From: an uncultured Eudoraea sp.
GTDB lineage: Bacteria > Bacteroidota > Bacteroidia > Flavobacteriales > Flavobacteriaceae
Assembly (NCBI RefSeq): GCF_947490415.1
Contig: NZ_CANLGX010000006.1
Span: forward strand, 62,001-126,000
Length of the DNA: 64,000 nucleotides
Reading direction: 5' to 3'
Shown one piece after another: positions 36,370 to 46,166 of this stretch. Both the position numbers and the translations under genes were made by a program. Each line of letters opens with the position of its first letter. The stretch's first letter is position 1. The notes under the pieces are model-generated. The model was given only the letters and a program-made list of their open reading frames with translations, did not search any database and was not told the origin of the DNA.

Positions 36370-37332
36370 TTAATAACTATTACTAATAAAATCTTCTTTT
36401 ACAGGAAGATAATCCAATCTAATCTCTCCATTGACCTCTATACGGTCAAAATATAATTTGGCTCCTATTGATTCTTCCATTTCTGCCGCATTTTGCAAGC
36501 TTAAATGCAAGTGAGGCTCCGTTGAATTTCCGGAGTTACCACATTTAGCAAGAATTTCTCCCTTCCTGATATCCTGCCCCTCTTGAACAACAATAGAACC
36601 TTTCATTAAATGAGCCAGAAGCAAATACTCATCATTATCAGTCTGCAAAACTATCGTATTTCCTGTAAGCTGCTGCGGATTCATTTCTCCCGGAATATTG
36701 TCGGGGACGTCATCAATAACTGAAACTACCCTGGCATCACAAGGAGCAATAATATCCTCTCCGAAGGCAAAATAACTCTCATTAAGCAAAGGATCTCCTT
36801 CATAAGAGGCGCCATCTTTTACCTTCATAATGTCATAGGCATATTGCTGTGTTACCTCATTAACATGGTAATTCTGCGTTTTCGTAACTCCACCCCAATA
36901 TACAAACCATTCCCCATTAAATGGCAAACTCATGATGGTTGTATTCCTTTCCAGTAATGGGATCCCTAGTGGCTTTGGTCTGGAGATTAATAAACCGTTT
37001 ATTTTACTCTCAGGAGACAGCGTAACTGTCAAATCTGCTACGGATTTGTCAAAAACCACCCTATAAACATGAGCTCCTTCCCGCAACGTATAAAACTGCA
37101 TTGATTTAATCTCACCAGTCAACCGGTTTATATTATTCTCATAGAAATTCCTGGTTTCGATATTGGTAAATGCATTTTTCATCCCAGCATCGTACATATC
37201 GTAAATTCCATCGTAATCGCCACTGTTAAACCGTTCAGTAAATACGGATACAAATCTTTCATAGTTAGGTTGCTCATCCTGCGAGAAGAGTTTAAGTGTA
37301 AAGAATATCAATAAGAGTAGTACTGGTCTCAT
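36370..37332 (-). CDS. M23-like (LytM) peptidase-fold protein lacking one zinc ligand
   Basis: A 320-residue exported protein with signal peptide (MRPVLLLLIFFTLKLFS), an NTF2/DUF3887-like domain at about 22-115 (ERFNSGDYDGIYDMYD), and an M23 domain at 160-290. Of the M23 active-site residues, D167, H241 and the HLH motif (274-276) are present, but the first ligand of HxxxD is Gln (QYAYD, Q163). H156 could substitute. It therefore may be an inactive, binding or altered endopeptidase. It overlaps the odhA stop by one base and precedes odhB. Confidence 0.82.
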   Translation of the reverse strand: MRPVLLLLIFFTLKLFSQDEQPNYERFVSVFTERFNSGDYDGIYDMYDAGMKNAFTNIETRNFYENNINRLTGEIKSMQFYTLREGAHVYRVVFDKSVADLTVTLSPESKINGLLISRPKPLGIPLLERNTTIMSLPFNGEWFVYWGGVTKTQNYHVNEVTQQYAYDIMKVKDGASYEGDPLLNESYFAFGEDIIAPCDARVVSVIDDVPDNIPGEMNPQQLTGNTIVLQTDNDEYLLLAHLMKGSIVVQEGQDIRKGEILAKCGNSGNSTEPHLHLSLQNAAEMEESIGAKLYFDRIEVNGEIRLDYLPVKEDFISNSY

Positions 37333-40148
37333 TATTTCTTATAATCACTTTTAACAACCCTCCTGGTCATATTGTCTTTGGTTTTATCAAAAACATAATC
37401 TATGATTTGCTGCTGTCTTATTTTAGAACGAACAGCACTGCCTGCTGCAGGCGATGCATAAAAACGTCTGGATGCCACACGAAACTTTTGTGTTTCACCA
37501 TAATGAGTAAACATATGACTCCAAGCTCCCATATTCCTCGGTTCTTCTTGTGCCCAAACCCAATCATCAGCCTTTTTATACTTATTTATAATAGCGGTCA
37601 TTTTTTGTTCAGGAACAGGAAATAATTGCTCAACACGCACTAAAGCAACATCATCTCGTTTGTTTTCATCCTTAAATGCCAACAAGTCATAATAGAATTT
37701 CCCCGTACAAAAGACGACGCTTCTAACCTTATTAATTTCAGCACTTTCATCATCAATTACTTCCTGAAAACTACCACTGTAAAATTCTTCTACGCTAGAA
37801 ACTGCTTTTGGGTGACGCAACAAACTTTTAGGTGTAAATACAATCAGAGGTTTTCTGAAATTAGCCTTCATCTGCCTCCTTAGCAAGTGAAATATGTTTG
37901 CAGGAGTAGTGCAATCCGCCACATACATATTGTCTCTAGCACATAATTGAAGATACCTTTCCATTCTTGCCGATGAGTGCTCCGCACCCTGACCCTCATA
38001 TCCGTGGGGTAACAGCATTACGAGTCCATTCTGTAATTTCCATTTATCTTCAGCTGCAGATATATACTGATCTATCATAATCTGGGCCCCGTTACTAAAA
38101 TCACCAAACTGTGCTTCCCAAATAGTTAAAGTATTTGGGCTGGCCATGGCATATCCATAATCAAAACCGACTACACCATATTCCGATAAAAGCGAATTAT
38201 AAATTTGAAATCTTCCCTGATTATCATTCAGATTGTTTAATAACATTATCTCTTCTTCACTTTCCTCAACCTTCATTACTGCATGACGATGTGAAAAAGT
38301 TCCCCTTTCCACATCCTGGCCAGACATACGAACATCAAAACCCTCTTCTAAAAGGGTTCCATAGGCAAGTAATTCTCCCATAGCCCAATCCAGCTTATTT
38401 GTTTCAAAGAACATTTTTTTACGATCCCCAACGAGTCTTTCAACTTTACGCAAAAACTTCTTATCCTTGGGCAGTTCCGTAATAGTCTTAGCAATTTCAG
38501 TTAATTTTGCCTTATCATATGAAGTGTCCACAGCATCCAACATTTCCCATTCGCGGACATTTTTAAAACCTCTCCACTCATCCGCCATAAAAGGAGTAAT
38601 AATGGTTTTATCCTCTTTTCTTGAATCTTCTAATTCTTCTTCTAAACTGGCTTTATACTCCTGTTCTAACTCTTCAACAAAATCTTTATTAATAATACCT
38701 TGGTCAATTAATTTTTCGGAATATATATCTCTCGGATTCTTATGTTTGGCTATGGCTTTATACAATTTAGGTTGAGTAAAACGTGGCTCATCCCCTTCAT
38801 TATGTCCATACTTTCTGTATCCTAATAAGTCAATAAAAACATCGCTTTTAAAACGCATTCTATATTCCAAGGCAAATAGGGACGCGTGGACTACTGCCTC
38901 TACATCATCCGCATTTACATGTAATACAGGGCTCAATGTAACTTTACCAACATCCGTACAATATGTGGAAGATCTCCCATCGAGATAATTAGTTGTAAAA
39001 CCAATTTGGTTGTTTACAACAATGTGAATTGTACCATTGGTTTTATAACCATCTAATTGTGCCATCTGCACTACTTCATAGACAATTCCCTGTCCGGCAA
39101 TTGCGGCATCTCCGTGAACTACAATAGGTAAAACCTTAGAAAAGTCTTCCGGATAATGTGTATCTTGTTTTGCCCGGCTAATACCCTCTACCACCGCACC
39201 TACAGTTTCCAGATGCGAAGGGTTAGGTGCAATGTTCATATTAATTTTGTTGCCATTATCTGCCTTACGCTCAGAGGTCCATCCCAAATGATATTTTACA
39301 TCCCCGTCAAAAATTTCCTCTTCATAATCCTTGCCATCAAACTCACTAAAAATATCTTTAGCAGATTTTCCAAAAATATTTGTCAATACGTTAAGTCTTC
39401 CTCTATGGGCCATACCCATTACAAACTGCTTTACACCCATTTCAGCCGCTCTTTCAACAACAGCATCAATTGCAGGGATGAGCGATTCATTTCCCTCAAG
39501 TGAAAATCTTTTTTGACCCACATATTTTGTGTGTAAGAATGCCTCAAAAGATACAGCCTGATTAAGTTTTCGAAGTATGTGTTTCTTTCGGTCTTGACTA
39601 AAATTCGGGTGATTGTCATTTACATTCAGCCATTCCTGAATCCATTGAACTCTTTCAGGCTTTCTTATATACATATACTCCACACCTATTGCATCACAAT
39701 ATATGCGCTGTAAATGGCTGAGGATATCACCCAATTTTCTCGGACCTAACCCAATCACTTCACCGGCATTAAATACGGTGTTTAAGTCGCCTTGAGTTAA
39801 TCCAAAATTTTCTATGTCAAGTGTAGGTGTATATTTTCTTCTTTCTCTAACGGGATTGGTCTTGGTGAACAAATGGCCTCTGTTACGGTATGCATCGATT
39901 AATTTTACCACCTGAAATTCTTTGAACAAGTTTTCAGGAATCGCTACTGATTTCCCATCAACAACCATAGATGGTCCATTATGACTCTCTATGCCTACTT
40001 CATCCAGGGCACTTTCCATTCCGAAATCAAAGCCCTGGAAAAAAGCGCGCCAACTAGGTTCAACGCTGTCAGGGTTTGTAAGATACCTGTCATATAATTC
40101 AGCAAAGAAAGACGTATGTGCTGTATTTAAAAAGGAATATTTATCCAT
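37332..40148 (-). CDS. odhA: 2-oxoglutarate dehydrogenase E1
   Basis: The thiamine diphosphate-dependent decarboxylase of the citric acid cycle, 938 residues. The start MDKYSFLNTAHTSFFAELY is the flavobacterial norm; an in-frame ATG three codons earlier is possible. GMAHRGRLNVL, HGDAAIAGQGIVYE (diphosphate/Mg2+ binding) and GYGQGAEHSSARMER-like QGAEHSSARMER are recognisable. The last base of its stop is shared with the next gene. Confidence 0.97.
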   Translation of the reverse strand: MDKYSFLNTAHTSFFAELYDRYLTNPDSVEPSWRAFFQGFDFGMESALDEVGIESHNGPSMVVDGKSVAIPENLFKEFQVVKLIDAYRNRGHLFTKTNPVRERRKYTPTLDIENFGLTQGDLNTVFNAGEVIGLGPRKLGDILSHLQRIYCDAIGVEYMYIRKPERVQWIQEWLNVNDNHPNFSQDRKKHILRKLNQAVSFEAFLHTKYVGQKRFSLEGNESLIPAIDAVVERAAEMGVKQFVMGMAHRGRLNVLTNIFGKSAKDIFSEFDGKDYEEEIFDGDVKYHLGWTSERKADNGNKINMNIAPNPSHLETVGAVVEGISRAKQDTHYPEDFSKVLPIVVHGDAAIAGQGIVYEVVQMAQLDGYKTNGTIHIVVNNQIGFTTNYLDGRSSTYCTDVGKVTLSPVLHVNADDVEAVVHASLFALEYRMRFKSDVFIDLLGYRKYGHNEGDEPRFTQPKLYKAIAKHKNPRDIYSEKLIDQGIINKDFVEELEQEYKASLEEELEDSRKEDKTIITPFMADEWRGFKNVREWEMLDAVDTSYDKAKLTEIAKTITELPKDKKFLRKVERLVGDRKKMFFETNKLDWAMGELLAYGTLLEEGFDVRMSGQDVERGTFSHRHAVMKVEESEEEIMLLNNLNDNQGRFQIYNSLLSEYGVVGFDYGYAMASPNTLTIWEAQFGDFSNGAQIMIDQYISAAEDKWKLQNGLVMLLPHGYEGQGAEHSSARMERYLQLCARDNMYVADCTTPANIFHLLRRQMKANFRKPLIVFTPKSLLRHPKAVSSVEEFYSGSFQEVIDDESAEINKVRSVVFCTGKFYYDLLAFKDENKRDDVALVRVEQLFPVPEQKMTAIINKYKKADDWVWAQEEPRNMGAWSHMFTHYGETQKFRVASRRFYASPAAGSAVRSKIRQQQIIDYVFDKTKDNMTRRVVKSDYKK

Positions 40149-40182
40149 GTACGCCAATTCAATTTATTCTAAAAAATTAGGT

Positions 40183-40190
40183 CAAAAATA
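40183..40190 (-). promoter_or_regulatory. Likely -7 box of the odhA operon
   Basis: TATTTTTG on the minus strand matches TAnnTTTG 34 bp upstream of the odhA start. No -33 element is evident. Confidence 0.4.
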
Positions 40191-40247
40191 CAATAATTAA
40201 TAGTTTATGAGATTATATAGAAGTGTATTAATTAAAAATCACAGTTT

Positions 40248-40778
40248 ATGACCTTGAAACACTTATCCCGATATAAAACTTTTGTTTTAATAGTAATTTT
40301 CTCCTTTATAGGTTTAACTTCTTATACCCAGCAATTAAAGCCACAAAATGAGTTTTGGAGAAATGTGCGATATGGTGGTGCATTAGGTCTGGGATTCGGA
40401 AGTAATAGTTTTAGCATAGCAGTTGCTCCAAGTGCTATTTACCAGGTAAGTGAGAAGTTTGGAACCGGTTTGGGCTTGAACTTTGAATATTCCAAATTTG
40501 GAGATTCTGAATTCACTGCATATGGGGGAAGCATTTTAAACTTTTTTAATCCAATAAGAGCAATTCAATTATCAGCAGTACTTCAACAGTTAAGGGTTAG
40601 TACAAATTATAGTTCTGCATCATTATTATTGGATGAAAACTATTGGACTACAGCCCTTTTTATGGGAGTTGGATACAGTACCAGGAATGTAACTTTTGGC
40701 ATCCAATACGACGTGTTACATAACGACAGAAGTATTTATGCCGATCCCTGGGTCCCTTTTATAAGGGTGTTTTTTTAA
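40248..40778 (+). CDS. Outer-membrane beta-barrel protein next to odhA
   Basis: A 176-residue protein with a signal peptide (about 1-28) and strands such as YGGALGLGFGSNSF and GTGLGLNFEYS, ending in an aromatic barrel terminus (VPFIRVFF). In public annotation I recall homologues named alpha-ketoglutarate decarboxylase because they adjoin odhA; the sequence shows no such enzyme. It is divergent from the odhA operon. Function unknown. Confidence 0.75.
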   Translation: MTLKHLSRYKTFVLIVIFSFIGLTSYTQQLKPQNEFWRNVRYGGALGLGFGSNSFSIAVAPSAIYQVSEKFGTGLGLNFEYSKFGDSEFTAYGGSILNFFNPIRAIQLSAVLQQLRVSTNYSSASLLLDENYWTTALFMGVGYSTRNVTFGIQYDVLHNDRSIYADPWVPFIRVFF

Positions 40779-40798
40779 TTTAGTATTCCGCGCTTTAA

Positions 40799-41152
40799 CT
40801 ATTTATAATTCTGTCGAAACCATACTTTTTGCCATACTCTTTTTAAGATGAGAAAAGTATAGTGACTACTTATATTCTGGTCGCGGATGTTCATGATTTT
40901 TTTAGCAGTGGTTTCAGGTAAATCGATTACATATAAAAGATTCAAAAAATCTGAAAATTTTTCCTCAATAAGAAACTGAATATTTTTTTGAAGTAAATAT
41001 TTTAGTTCATCAGGATTACAATCAGCAGGCAGGTCGAATGTCAAATTAGCCAAGCCAAAATCCTTTTTTAATTGCGATATAAGGTCGTCATAAAGTTGAT
41101 GCGAACTCGCATACTTTATTAATTCCGCACTTTCTTTGAATACAGGTATCAT
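40799..41152 (-). CDS. Hypothetical cytoplasmic protein
   Basis: A 117-residue protein without signal or membrane segment. It is helical and charged, with LPADCNPDELKYLLQKNIQFLIEEKFSDFLNLLYVIDL in the middle and a basic C-terminal helix ending in WFRQNYK. I do not recognise a domain. It is co-directional with the amidohydrolase, galE and aminotransferase genes upstream. Confidence 0.7.
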   Translation of the reverse strand: MIPVFKESAELIKYASSHQLYDDLISQLKKDFGLANLTFDLPADCNPDELKYLLQKNIQFLIEEKFSDFLNLLYVIDLPETTAKKIMNIRDQNISSHYTFLILKRVWQKVWFRQNYK

Positions 41153-41178
41153 AAAAAAGTTAACACCTCATTTTTATT

Positions 41179-42456
41179 CTAATTATTAGAATAGACCTCT
41201 CCATCCTTCATAACAAAGACTACTTTCTCAAGAGTTTGAACATTTTTTACCGGATTCTCTTCTACTGCTATTATATCTGCATAAAACCCCTCTTTTAATT
41301 GCCCTAGCTCATCTCCCATACCTAATAATCCTGCATTGGTTATTGTGGCAGACTGAAGTGCTTCCACAACCGGCATACCGGCTTCAACCATATATCCAAA
41401 TTCTTTCGCATTAAGTCCGTGAGGAAAAACTCCCGCATCTGTTCCAAAGGCAATTGGAACTCCGGTTTTATAGGCTTTTGCAAATGTATTTTGTATCAAA
41501 GGCCCTATTTCTAAAGCTTTCTGAGCAACCACAGCTGGGAAAAACCCAGGTATTTTCGCTTTCTCTACTACTTGTTTTCCCGCCGTAATAGTGGGCACCA
41601 AATAGGCATTGTATTCCTTCATCAATTGCATGGTCTGCTCACTCATATAACTACCGTGTTCTATTGTCTTAATACCTCCTTTTATTGCTCTTTGCATACC
41701 TTCATCACCATGGGCATGAGCAGCGGTAAGCATACCATAATCATTTGCAATTTCAGTAATTGCCTTTATTTCTTCTATTGTAAATTGCGGGTTTTTTCCA
41801 TTCTTAGCAACACTAAGTACTCCTCCTGTGGCAGTTATCTTAATTACATCCGAACCTTCTTTATAACGCTGACGAACTGCTTTTTTTCCGTCTTCCGGAG
41901 AATTAATTACTCCGTCCCTGGGACCGGGATCTCCCATTAATTCTTTTCTACGGCCATTTGTGGGATCTGCATGCCCTCCTGTTGTGGCAATCGATTTTCC
42001 TGCTGTGTAAATTCGAGGCCCCTCAATTAAGCCTTTGTTAATGGCATTTCTCAACGCTATATTAACTCCGGTACCTCCAAGATCTCTTACCGTTGTAAAA
42101 CCTGCCATAAGTGTTTTTTTAGCATAAACCGATGATTGAAAAGCCACATCGGCATCGTTTAGGGTAAACTTGTTTATGTAAGTTTTAGGGCTAGATTCAC
42201 TCTCGATATGCACATGCATGTCGATAAAGCCAGGTAGCACATACTTATCCTTTAAATCAATAATCTTATCTTCTGCGGCACCACTTACATAGCCATTTTG
42301 AATCTCTATTATTTTATTTTCGGAGATCACAATGGTTTTCTGTGATAACACATTTCCAGTTTGCACATCCATCAAATTACCACAATGCAAATAGGTTTTT
42401 TGACCGAAACTACCGAGTGTATATACTATGGCTATTAAGAAAAATAATTTTTTCAT
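41179..42456 (-). CDS. Exported amidohydrolase (Xaa-Pro dipeptidase/imidazolonepropionase-like)
   Basis: A 425-residue metal hydrolase with signal peptide (about 1-18) and the amidohydrolase metal set: VLPGFIDMHVHIES, the lysine region DVIKITATGGV, TAAHAHGD, IEHGSYMS and FGTDAGVFPHG. An intact two-metal centre is likely. The subgroup cleaves peptides such as Xaa-Pro or N-acyl amino acids; substrate is not assignable. It is probably periplasmic. Confidence 0.9.
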   Translation of the reverse strand: MKKLFFLIAIVYTLGSFGQKTYLHCGNLMDVQTGNVLSQKTIVISENKIIEIQNGYVSGAAEDKIIDLKDKYVLPGFIDMHVHIESESSPKTYINKFTLNDADVAFQSSVYAKKTLMAGFTTVRDLGGTGVNIALRNAINKGLIEGPRIYTAGKSIATTGGHADPTNGRRKELMGDPGPRDGVINSPEDGKKAVRQRYKEGSDVIKITATGGVLSVAKNGKNPQFTIEEIKAITEIANDYGMLTAAHAHGDEGMQRAIKGGIKTIEHGSYMSEQTMQLMKEYNAYLVPTITAGKQVVEKAKIPGFFPAVVAQKALEIGPLIQNTFAKAYKTGVPIAFGTDAGVFPHGLNAKEFGYMVEAGMPVVEALQSATITNAGLLGMGDELGQLKEGFYADIIAVEENPVKNVQTLEKVVFVMKDGEVYSNN

Positions 42457-42479
42457 TTAAATAAGGATATTTTAAGTAT

Positions 42480-43496
42480 TTAATTTCTAATTCTTTGTTC
42501 CCAATCCCAGGCAGATTTCATAGCCTGGTCTAAAGTAGAAACTGCTTTCCAGCCTAAAATTTCATTGGCCTTTTTAGTATCAGCATATGCTGCCGTGATA
42601 TCTCCTTCCCTTCTGTTTACAATTTTATAATTCAGCTTTTTTCCTGAAACCCTTTCAAAACTTGAAATGACATCCAGTACAGAACTACCCGCGCCTGTAC
42701 CTACATTAAAGACTTCATAATTCTGTGGATTTTTCCCTGCCAAAAGTCGCTCTAAGGCTACCACATGGGCCTTTGCCAAATCAACCACATGAATATAATC
42801 TCTAATACAGGTGCCATCCGGTGTTGGATAATCATCGCCAAAAACAGAGAGTTTTTCTCTTAAACCAACACCTGTTTGCGTTATAAAGGGAACCAAATTT
42901 TGGGGAACACCAATGGGTAATTCACCTATTTCCGCACTGGGATGAGCACCCATAGGGTTAAAATATCTTAAGGAGATGGCCTGCAATTCTGGATTTACGT
43001 TGCATGTATCACTAATTATTTCCTCGCCAATCTGTTTGGTGTTACCGTAGGGTGATTCAGCCTTTTTCACAGGAGCATCTTCTGTAATGGGCATTTGGTC
43101 TGCTTGTCCGTAAACAGTGCAAGATGAACTAAAAATAAAACTCTGCCTCTTCCCTGCGGTTATTTCCTGAAGTAAATATATTAGCGTATTTAAATTGTTT
43201 TCATAGTATAATAAAGGTTTTTCCACACTTTCTCCAACAGCTTTTGAAGCTGCAAAATGTATGGTTCCTTTAATATCGGCATGTCTTTTGAAAAAATCCC
43301 GGACCTTTTCTTTTTCACGAAGGTCAATTTTCTCAAAGACCGGCCTTTTTGCCGTAATCGCAAAAATGCCATCTAAAACCTTTTCAGATGAATTAGAACA
43401 ATCATCAACAATTACAACTTCATAGCCCGAACTTTGTAACTCCACCACGGTATGAGAACCAATAAATCCGAGCCCTCCAGTTACAAGTATTTTCAT
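42480..43496 (-). CDS. galE: UDP-glucose 4-epimerase
   Basis: An SDR-fold epimerase of 338 residues interconverting UDP-glucose and UDP-galactose for surface polysaccharides. The NAD-binding GGLGFIGSHT is at residues 7-16, the catalytic SSSCTVYG and Y148-like SPYGNTKQIGEE motif (YxxxK) follow, and the C-terminal sugar-binding region has RREGDITAAYAD. It follows the aminotransferase gene and precedes the amidohydrolase. Confidence 0.95.
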   Translation of the reverse strand: MKILVTGGLGFIGSHTVVELQSSGYEVVIVDDCSNSSEKVLDGIFAITAKRPVFEKIDLREKEKVRDFFKRHADIKGTIHFAASKAVGESVEKPLLYYENNLNTLIYLLQEITAGKRQSFIFSSSCTVYGQADQMPITEDAPVKKAESPYGNTKQIGEEIISDTCNVNPELQAISLRYFNPMGAHPSAEIGELPIGVPQNLVPFITQTGVGLREKLSVFGDDYPTPDGTCIRDYIHVVDLAKAHVVALERLLAGKNPQNYEVFNVGTGAGSSVLDVISSFERVSGKKLNYKIVNRREGDITAAYADTKKANEILGWKAVSTLDQAMKSAWDWEQRIRN

Positions 43497-43553
43497 ATAA
43501 ATAGTTTTAGTTTAAATGGATGGTCAAATCCCGGTTTACACCTTTTTGTATAA

Positions 43554-44708
43554 TTAATTTTTTAAGAATTGAATTACAGTATCGGTAATAAATGAGATTT
43601 GGTCATCCTCCAATTCCGTATGCATGGGAAGTGAAATAACTTCTTTAATAAGTTGGTTCGTTACTGGAAAATCAGATTCCTTATAACGTTTATCTATATA
43701 CGCCTTCTGCTTATGCAATGGAATTGGGTAATAAACTCCGAAAGGGATATTTTTTGCTGCCAAATGTTCAGCAAGTTCATCTCTTTTTCCGTTCATAATT
43801 CGAATAGTGAATTGATGAAATACATGGCAATCGCAGTTCTCACAAAGTCCGGAGCAATCGATCCCTGTTTTAGGTAAAATAATAAAATCTTGTCCCTGGA
43901 AAGCTTTCATATATTTACGTGCGGCCTCTCTTCGCCGGTTACAATAATTGTCAAGATGTGGCAGTTTTGCGCTTAACACGGCTGCCTGGATAGTATCTAA
44001 CCTGGAATTTACTCCAACCACATCGTGATGGTAACGAGTATACATTCCATGATTTACAATTCCTCTTATTGTATGAGCCAGGTCGTCATTATCTGTAAAT
44101 ATTGCTCCGCCATCTCCATAGCAACCCAAATTTTTGGATGGAAAAAATGAGGTAGAGGCTACATGTCCAATAGTACCCGCTTTTTTCTTTTTCCCGTTCT
44201 TAAAAGTATAATTGGCTCCTATTGCCTGGGCATTATCCTCTATAACAAAAAGCCCGTGTTTTTGGGCGATATCCATAATAGCATCCATATTTGCGCACTG
44301 CCCAAAAAGATGAACAGGTACAATAGCCTTGGTTTTGGAAGTTATTGCCTTTTCAATGGCAATCGGGTCAATATTGAAGGTGTCAGGCTCAACATCTACC
44401 AGGACGGGAGTTAATCTCAATAAGGCTATTACTTCAACGGTAGCCGCAAAGGTAAAGTCTGCTGTAATTACCTCATCACCTGGTTGAAGTCCAAGACCCA
44501 TCATTGCAATTTGAAGGGCATCTGTACCATTAGCACAAGGAATTACATGCTTCACCTGCAAATAATCTTCCAGATCTTTTTGAAAGGCATGCACTTCAGG
44601 CCCATTAATGAAAGCCGCCGAATTCAATATCTGCGCTATGGACTCATCTACTTGCTTTTTAATCCCCTGGTACTGGCCAACCAGGTCTACCATTTGAAGC
44701 TTTTTCAT
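43554..44708 (-). CDS. DegT/DnrJ/EryC1 family sugar aminotransferase
   Basis: A 384-residue PLP-dependent aminotransferase acting on keto-sugars linked to nucleotides. The PLP lysine is K192 in FFPSKNLGCYGDGGA; EDNAQAIGA is upstream and HQFTIRI downstream. Unusual is a cysteine cluster, C285, C289, C292 and C294 (SGLCENCDC) in the C-terminal small domain, which could bind a metal or be structural. Located between galE and waaA, so probably forming an amino sugar for LPS or capsule. Confidence 0.9.
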   Translation of the reverse strand: MKKLQMVDLVGQYQGIKKQVDESIAQILNSAAFINGPEVHAFQKDLEDYLQVKHVIPCANGTDALQIAMMGLGLQPGDEVITADFTFAATVEVIALLRLTPVLVDVEPDTFNIDPIAIEKAITSKTKAIVPVHLFGQCANMDAIMDIAQKHGLFVIEDNAQAIGANYTFKNGKKKKAGTIGHVASTSFFPSKNLGCYGDGGAIFTDNDDLAHTIRGIVNHGMYTRYHHDVVGVNSRLDTIQAAVLSAKLPHLDNYCNRRREAARKYMKAFQGQDFIILPKTGIDCSGLCENCDCHVFHQFTIRIMNGKRDELAEHLAAKNIPFGVYYPIPLHKQKAYIDKRYKESDFPVTNQLIKEVISLPMHTELEDDQISFITDTVIQFLKN

Positions 44709-44802
44709 AAGTGCTTGTTAAGTGAGCAATATTACAAAAATAAGGAACCGCTACCAATGAAATTTAACAAAGAAGCGTATTTTAGCAGCAAATTCTCAGT
44801 AC

Positions 44803-46041
44803 GTGTATATCCTCTATAATTTAGCAATATATATTACTTCACCCTTTTTGCATATTATTGCTTTTTTCAACACCAAAGTCAATCTTTTTATAAATGGAAG
44901 AAAGAATGTTTTTACGGAATTGCAAAAGCATATTACAGATAAAGACTCCACTATTTGGATACACGCTGCTTCACTTGGCGAGTTTGAACAAGGTTTGCCA
45001 ATAGTAGAAAAATTAAAAGCAGAATATCCTTCTTATAAAATTGTAATTTCATTTTTTTCTCCATCAGGTTACGAGGTAATAAAACACTCGACTAAGGCTG
45101 ATTTGGTAACCTATCTTCCTCTGGACACAACGAATAATGCGAAGAAATTTATAAAATTCCTGCAACCAAAGATTGTCATTTTCATAAAATATGAAATTTG
45201 GCCTAATATGCTCAAGGAGCTTAATAGAAGGGGCATTCCTATACTTCTTATTTCAGCAATTTTTAAAAGTGACCAGATCTATTTCAAATGGTACGGAGGA
45301 TTTATGAGAAATGCATTGCAAAAGTTTTCCCATTTCTTTATTCAGGATTCGGAGTCTGTAAAATTGTTGAACTCTATTGGTATAGCCAATACTACTATAA
45401 GTGGTGACACAAGATTTGACAGGGTTTCTGAAATCCTTCAGCAAAATAATTCACTGGAATTTATGGATAGGTTAACCCAAAATTACCCTTGTTTTGTAAT
45501 GGGCAGCACCTGGCCTGAAGATGAGGAAATATTGGTTGATTATATCAATGCCTCTTCCCATGAAATGAAGTATGTAATTGCGCCTCATAAGATTATACCC
45601 AAAGATATAGAACGTCTGCGGCAAAGTATTAATAAGAATAATGTGTTGTTATCAGATACTTCAGAAAATCTTTTGGCAGACACACAAGTTTTGATCGTGG
45701 ATACAATTGGACTATTGACCAAAATATACAGCTACGCCCATATAGCCTATGTAGGAGGGGCTTTCTTAAAAGGGGGACTTCATAACACTCTGGAACCTGC
45801 AGTATTTGGAATTCCGGTGATTATTGGACCTAATTATGAAGGATTTAAGGAAGCTGAAGAATTAGTTAAGCTAAATGGCATCTTTCCTGTACGTGATAAA
45901 GCCGAGTTTACAAAACTGGCAGATAAACTGATTCTTGATTCTAATTTCAGACTTACAGCTGGTGATATAAATGTTTCCTACATTAATAAAAACAAAGGGG
46001 CAAGCATCCAAGTAATGAATCATATCCGTACATTAATATAG
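44803..46041 (+). CDS. waaA: 3-deoxy-D-manno-octulosonic acid transferase
   Basis: The enzyme attaches Kdo to lipid A at the inner membrane. Start is a GTG (MYILYNLAIYITSPF), giving the usual N-terminal membrane anchor. IWIHAASLGEFEQ (catalytic Glu), IKYEIWPNM, MGSTWPEDEEIL and the GGAFLKGGLHNTLEPA motif of the GT-B fold are intact. It is 412 residues long and divergent from the aminotransferase gene. Confidence 0.94.
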   Translation: MYILYNLAIYITSPFLHIIAFFNTKVNLFINGRKNVFTELQKHITDKDSTIWIHAASLGEFEQGLPIVEKLKAEYPSYKIVISFFSPSGYEVIKHSTKADLVTYLPLDTTNNAKKFIKFLQPKIVIFIKYEIWPNMLKELNRRGIPILLISAIFKSDQIYFKWYGGFMRNALQKFSHFFIQDSESVKLLNSIGIANTTISGDTRFDRVSEILQQNNSLEFMDRLTQNYPCFVMGSTWPEDEEILVDYINASSHEMKYVIAPHKIIPKDIERLRQSINKNNVLLSDTSENLLADTQVLIVDTIGLLTKIYSYAHIAYVGGAFLKGGLHNTLEPAVFGIPVIIGPNYEGFKEAEELVKLNGIFPVRDKAEFTKLADKLILDSNFRLTAGDINVSYINKNKGASIQVMNHIRTLI

Positions 46042-46166
46042 CTATTCATTGTATTTCTGATGAAAACCAAAGTAGGATCATCCAGCCAAGGGAGTAGTGG
46101 TTTAAAGGAAAATCCAATTAATTATAAACTGGCAGTTCCTTTGTAATTAATCCGAAAACAAGACTG

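Noticed and set aside
46060-46146. 28-codon ORF between waaA and the small lipoprotein
   Set aside because: Begins MKTKVGSSSQGSSG, but there is no hydrophobic or domain feature, and the length is within chance for AT-rich sequence; not supported as a gene.
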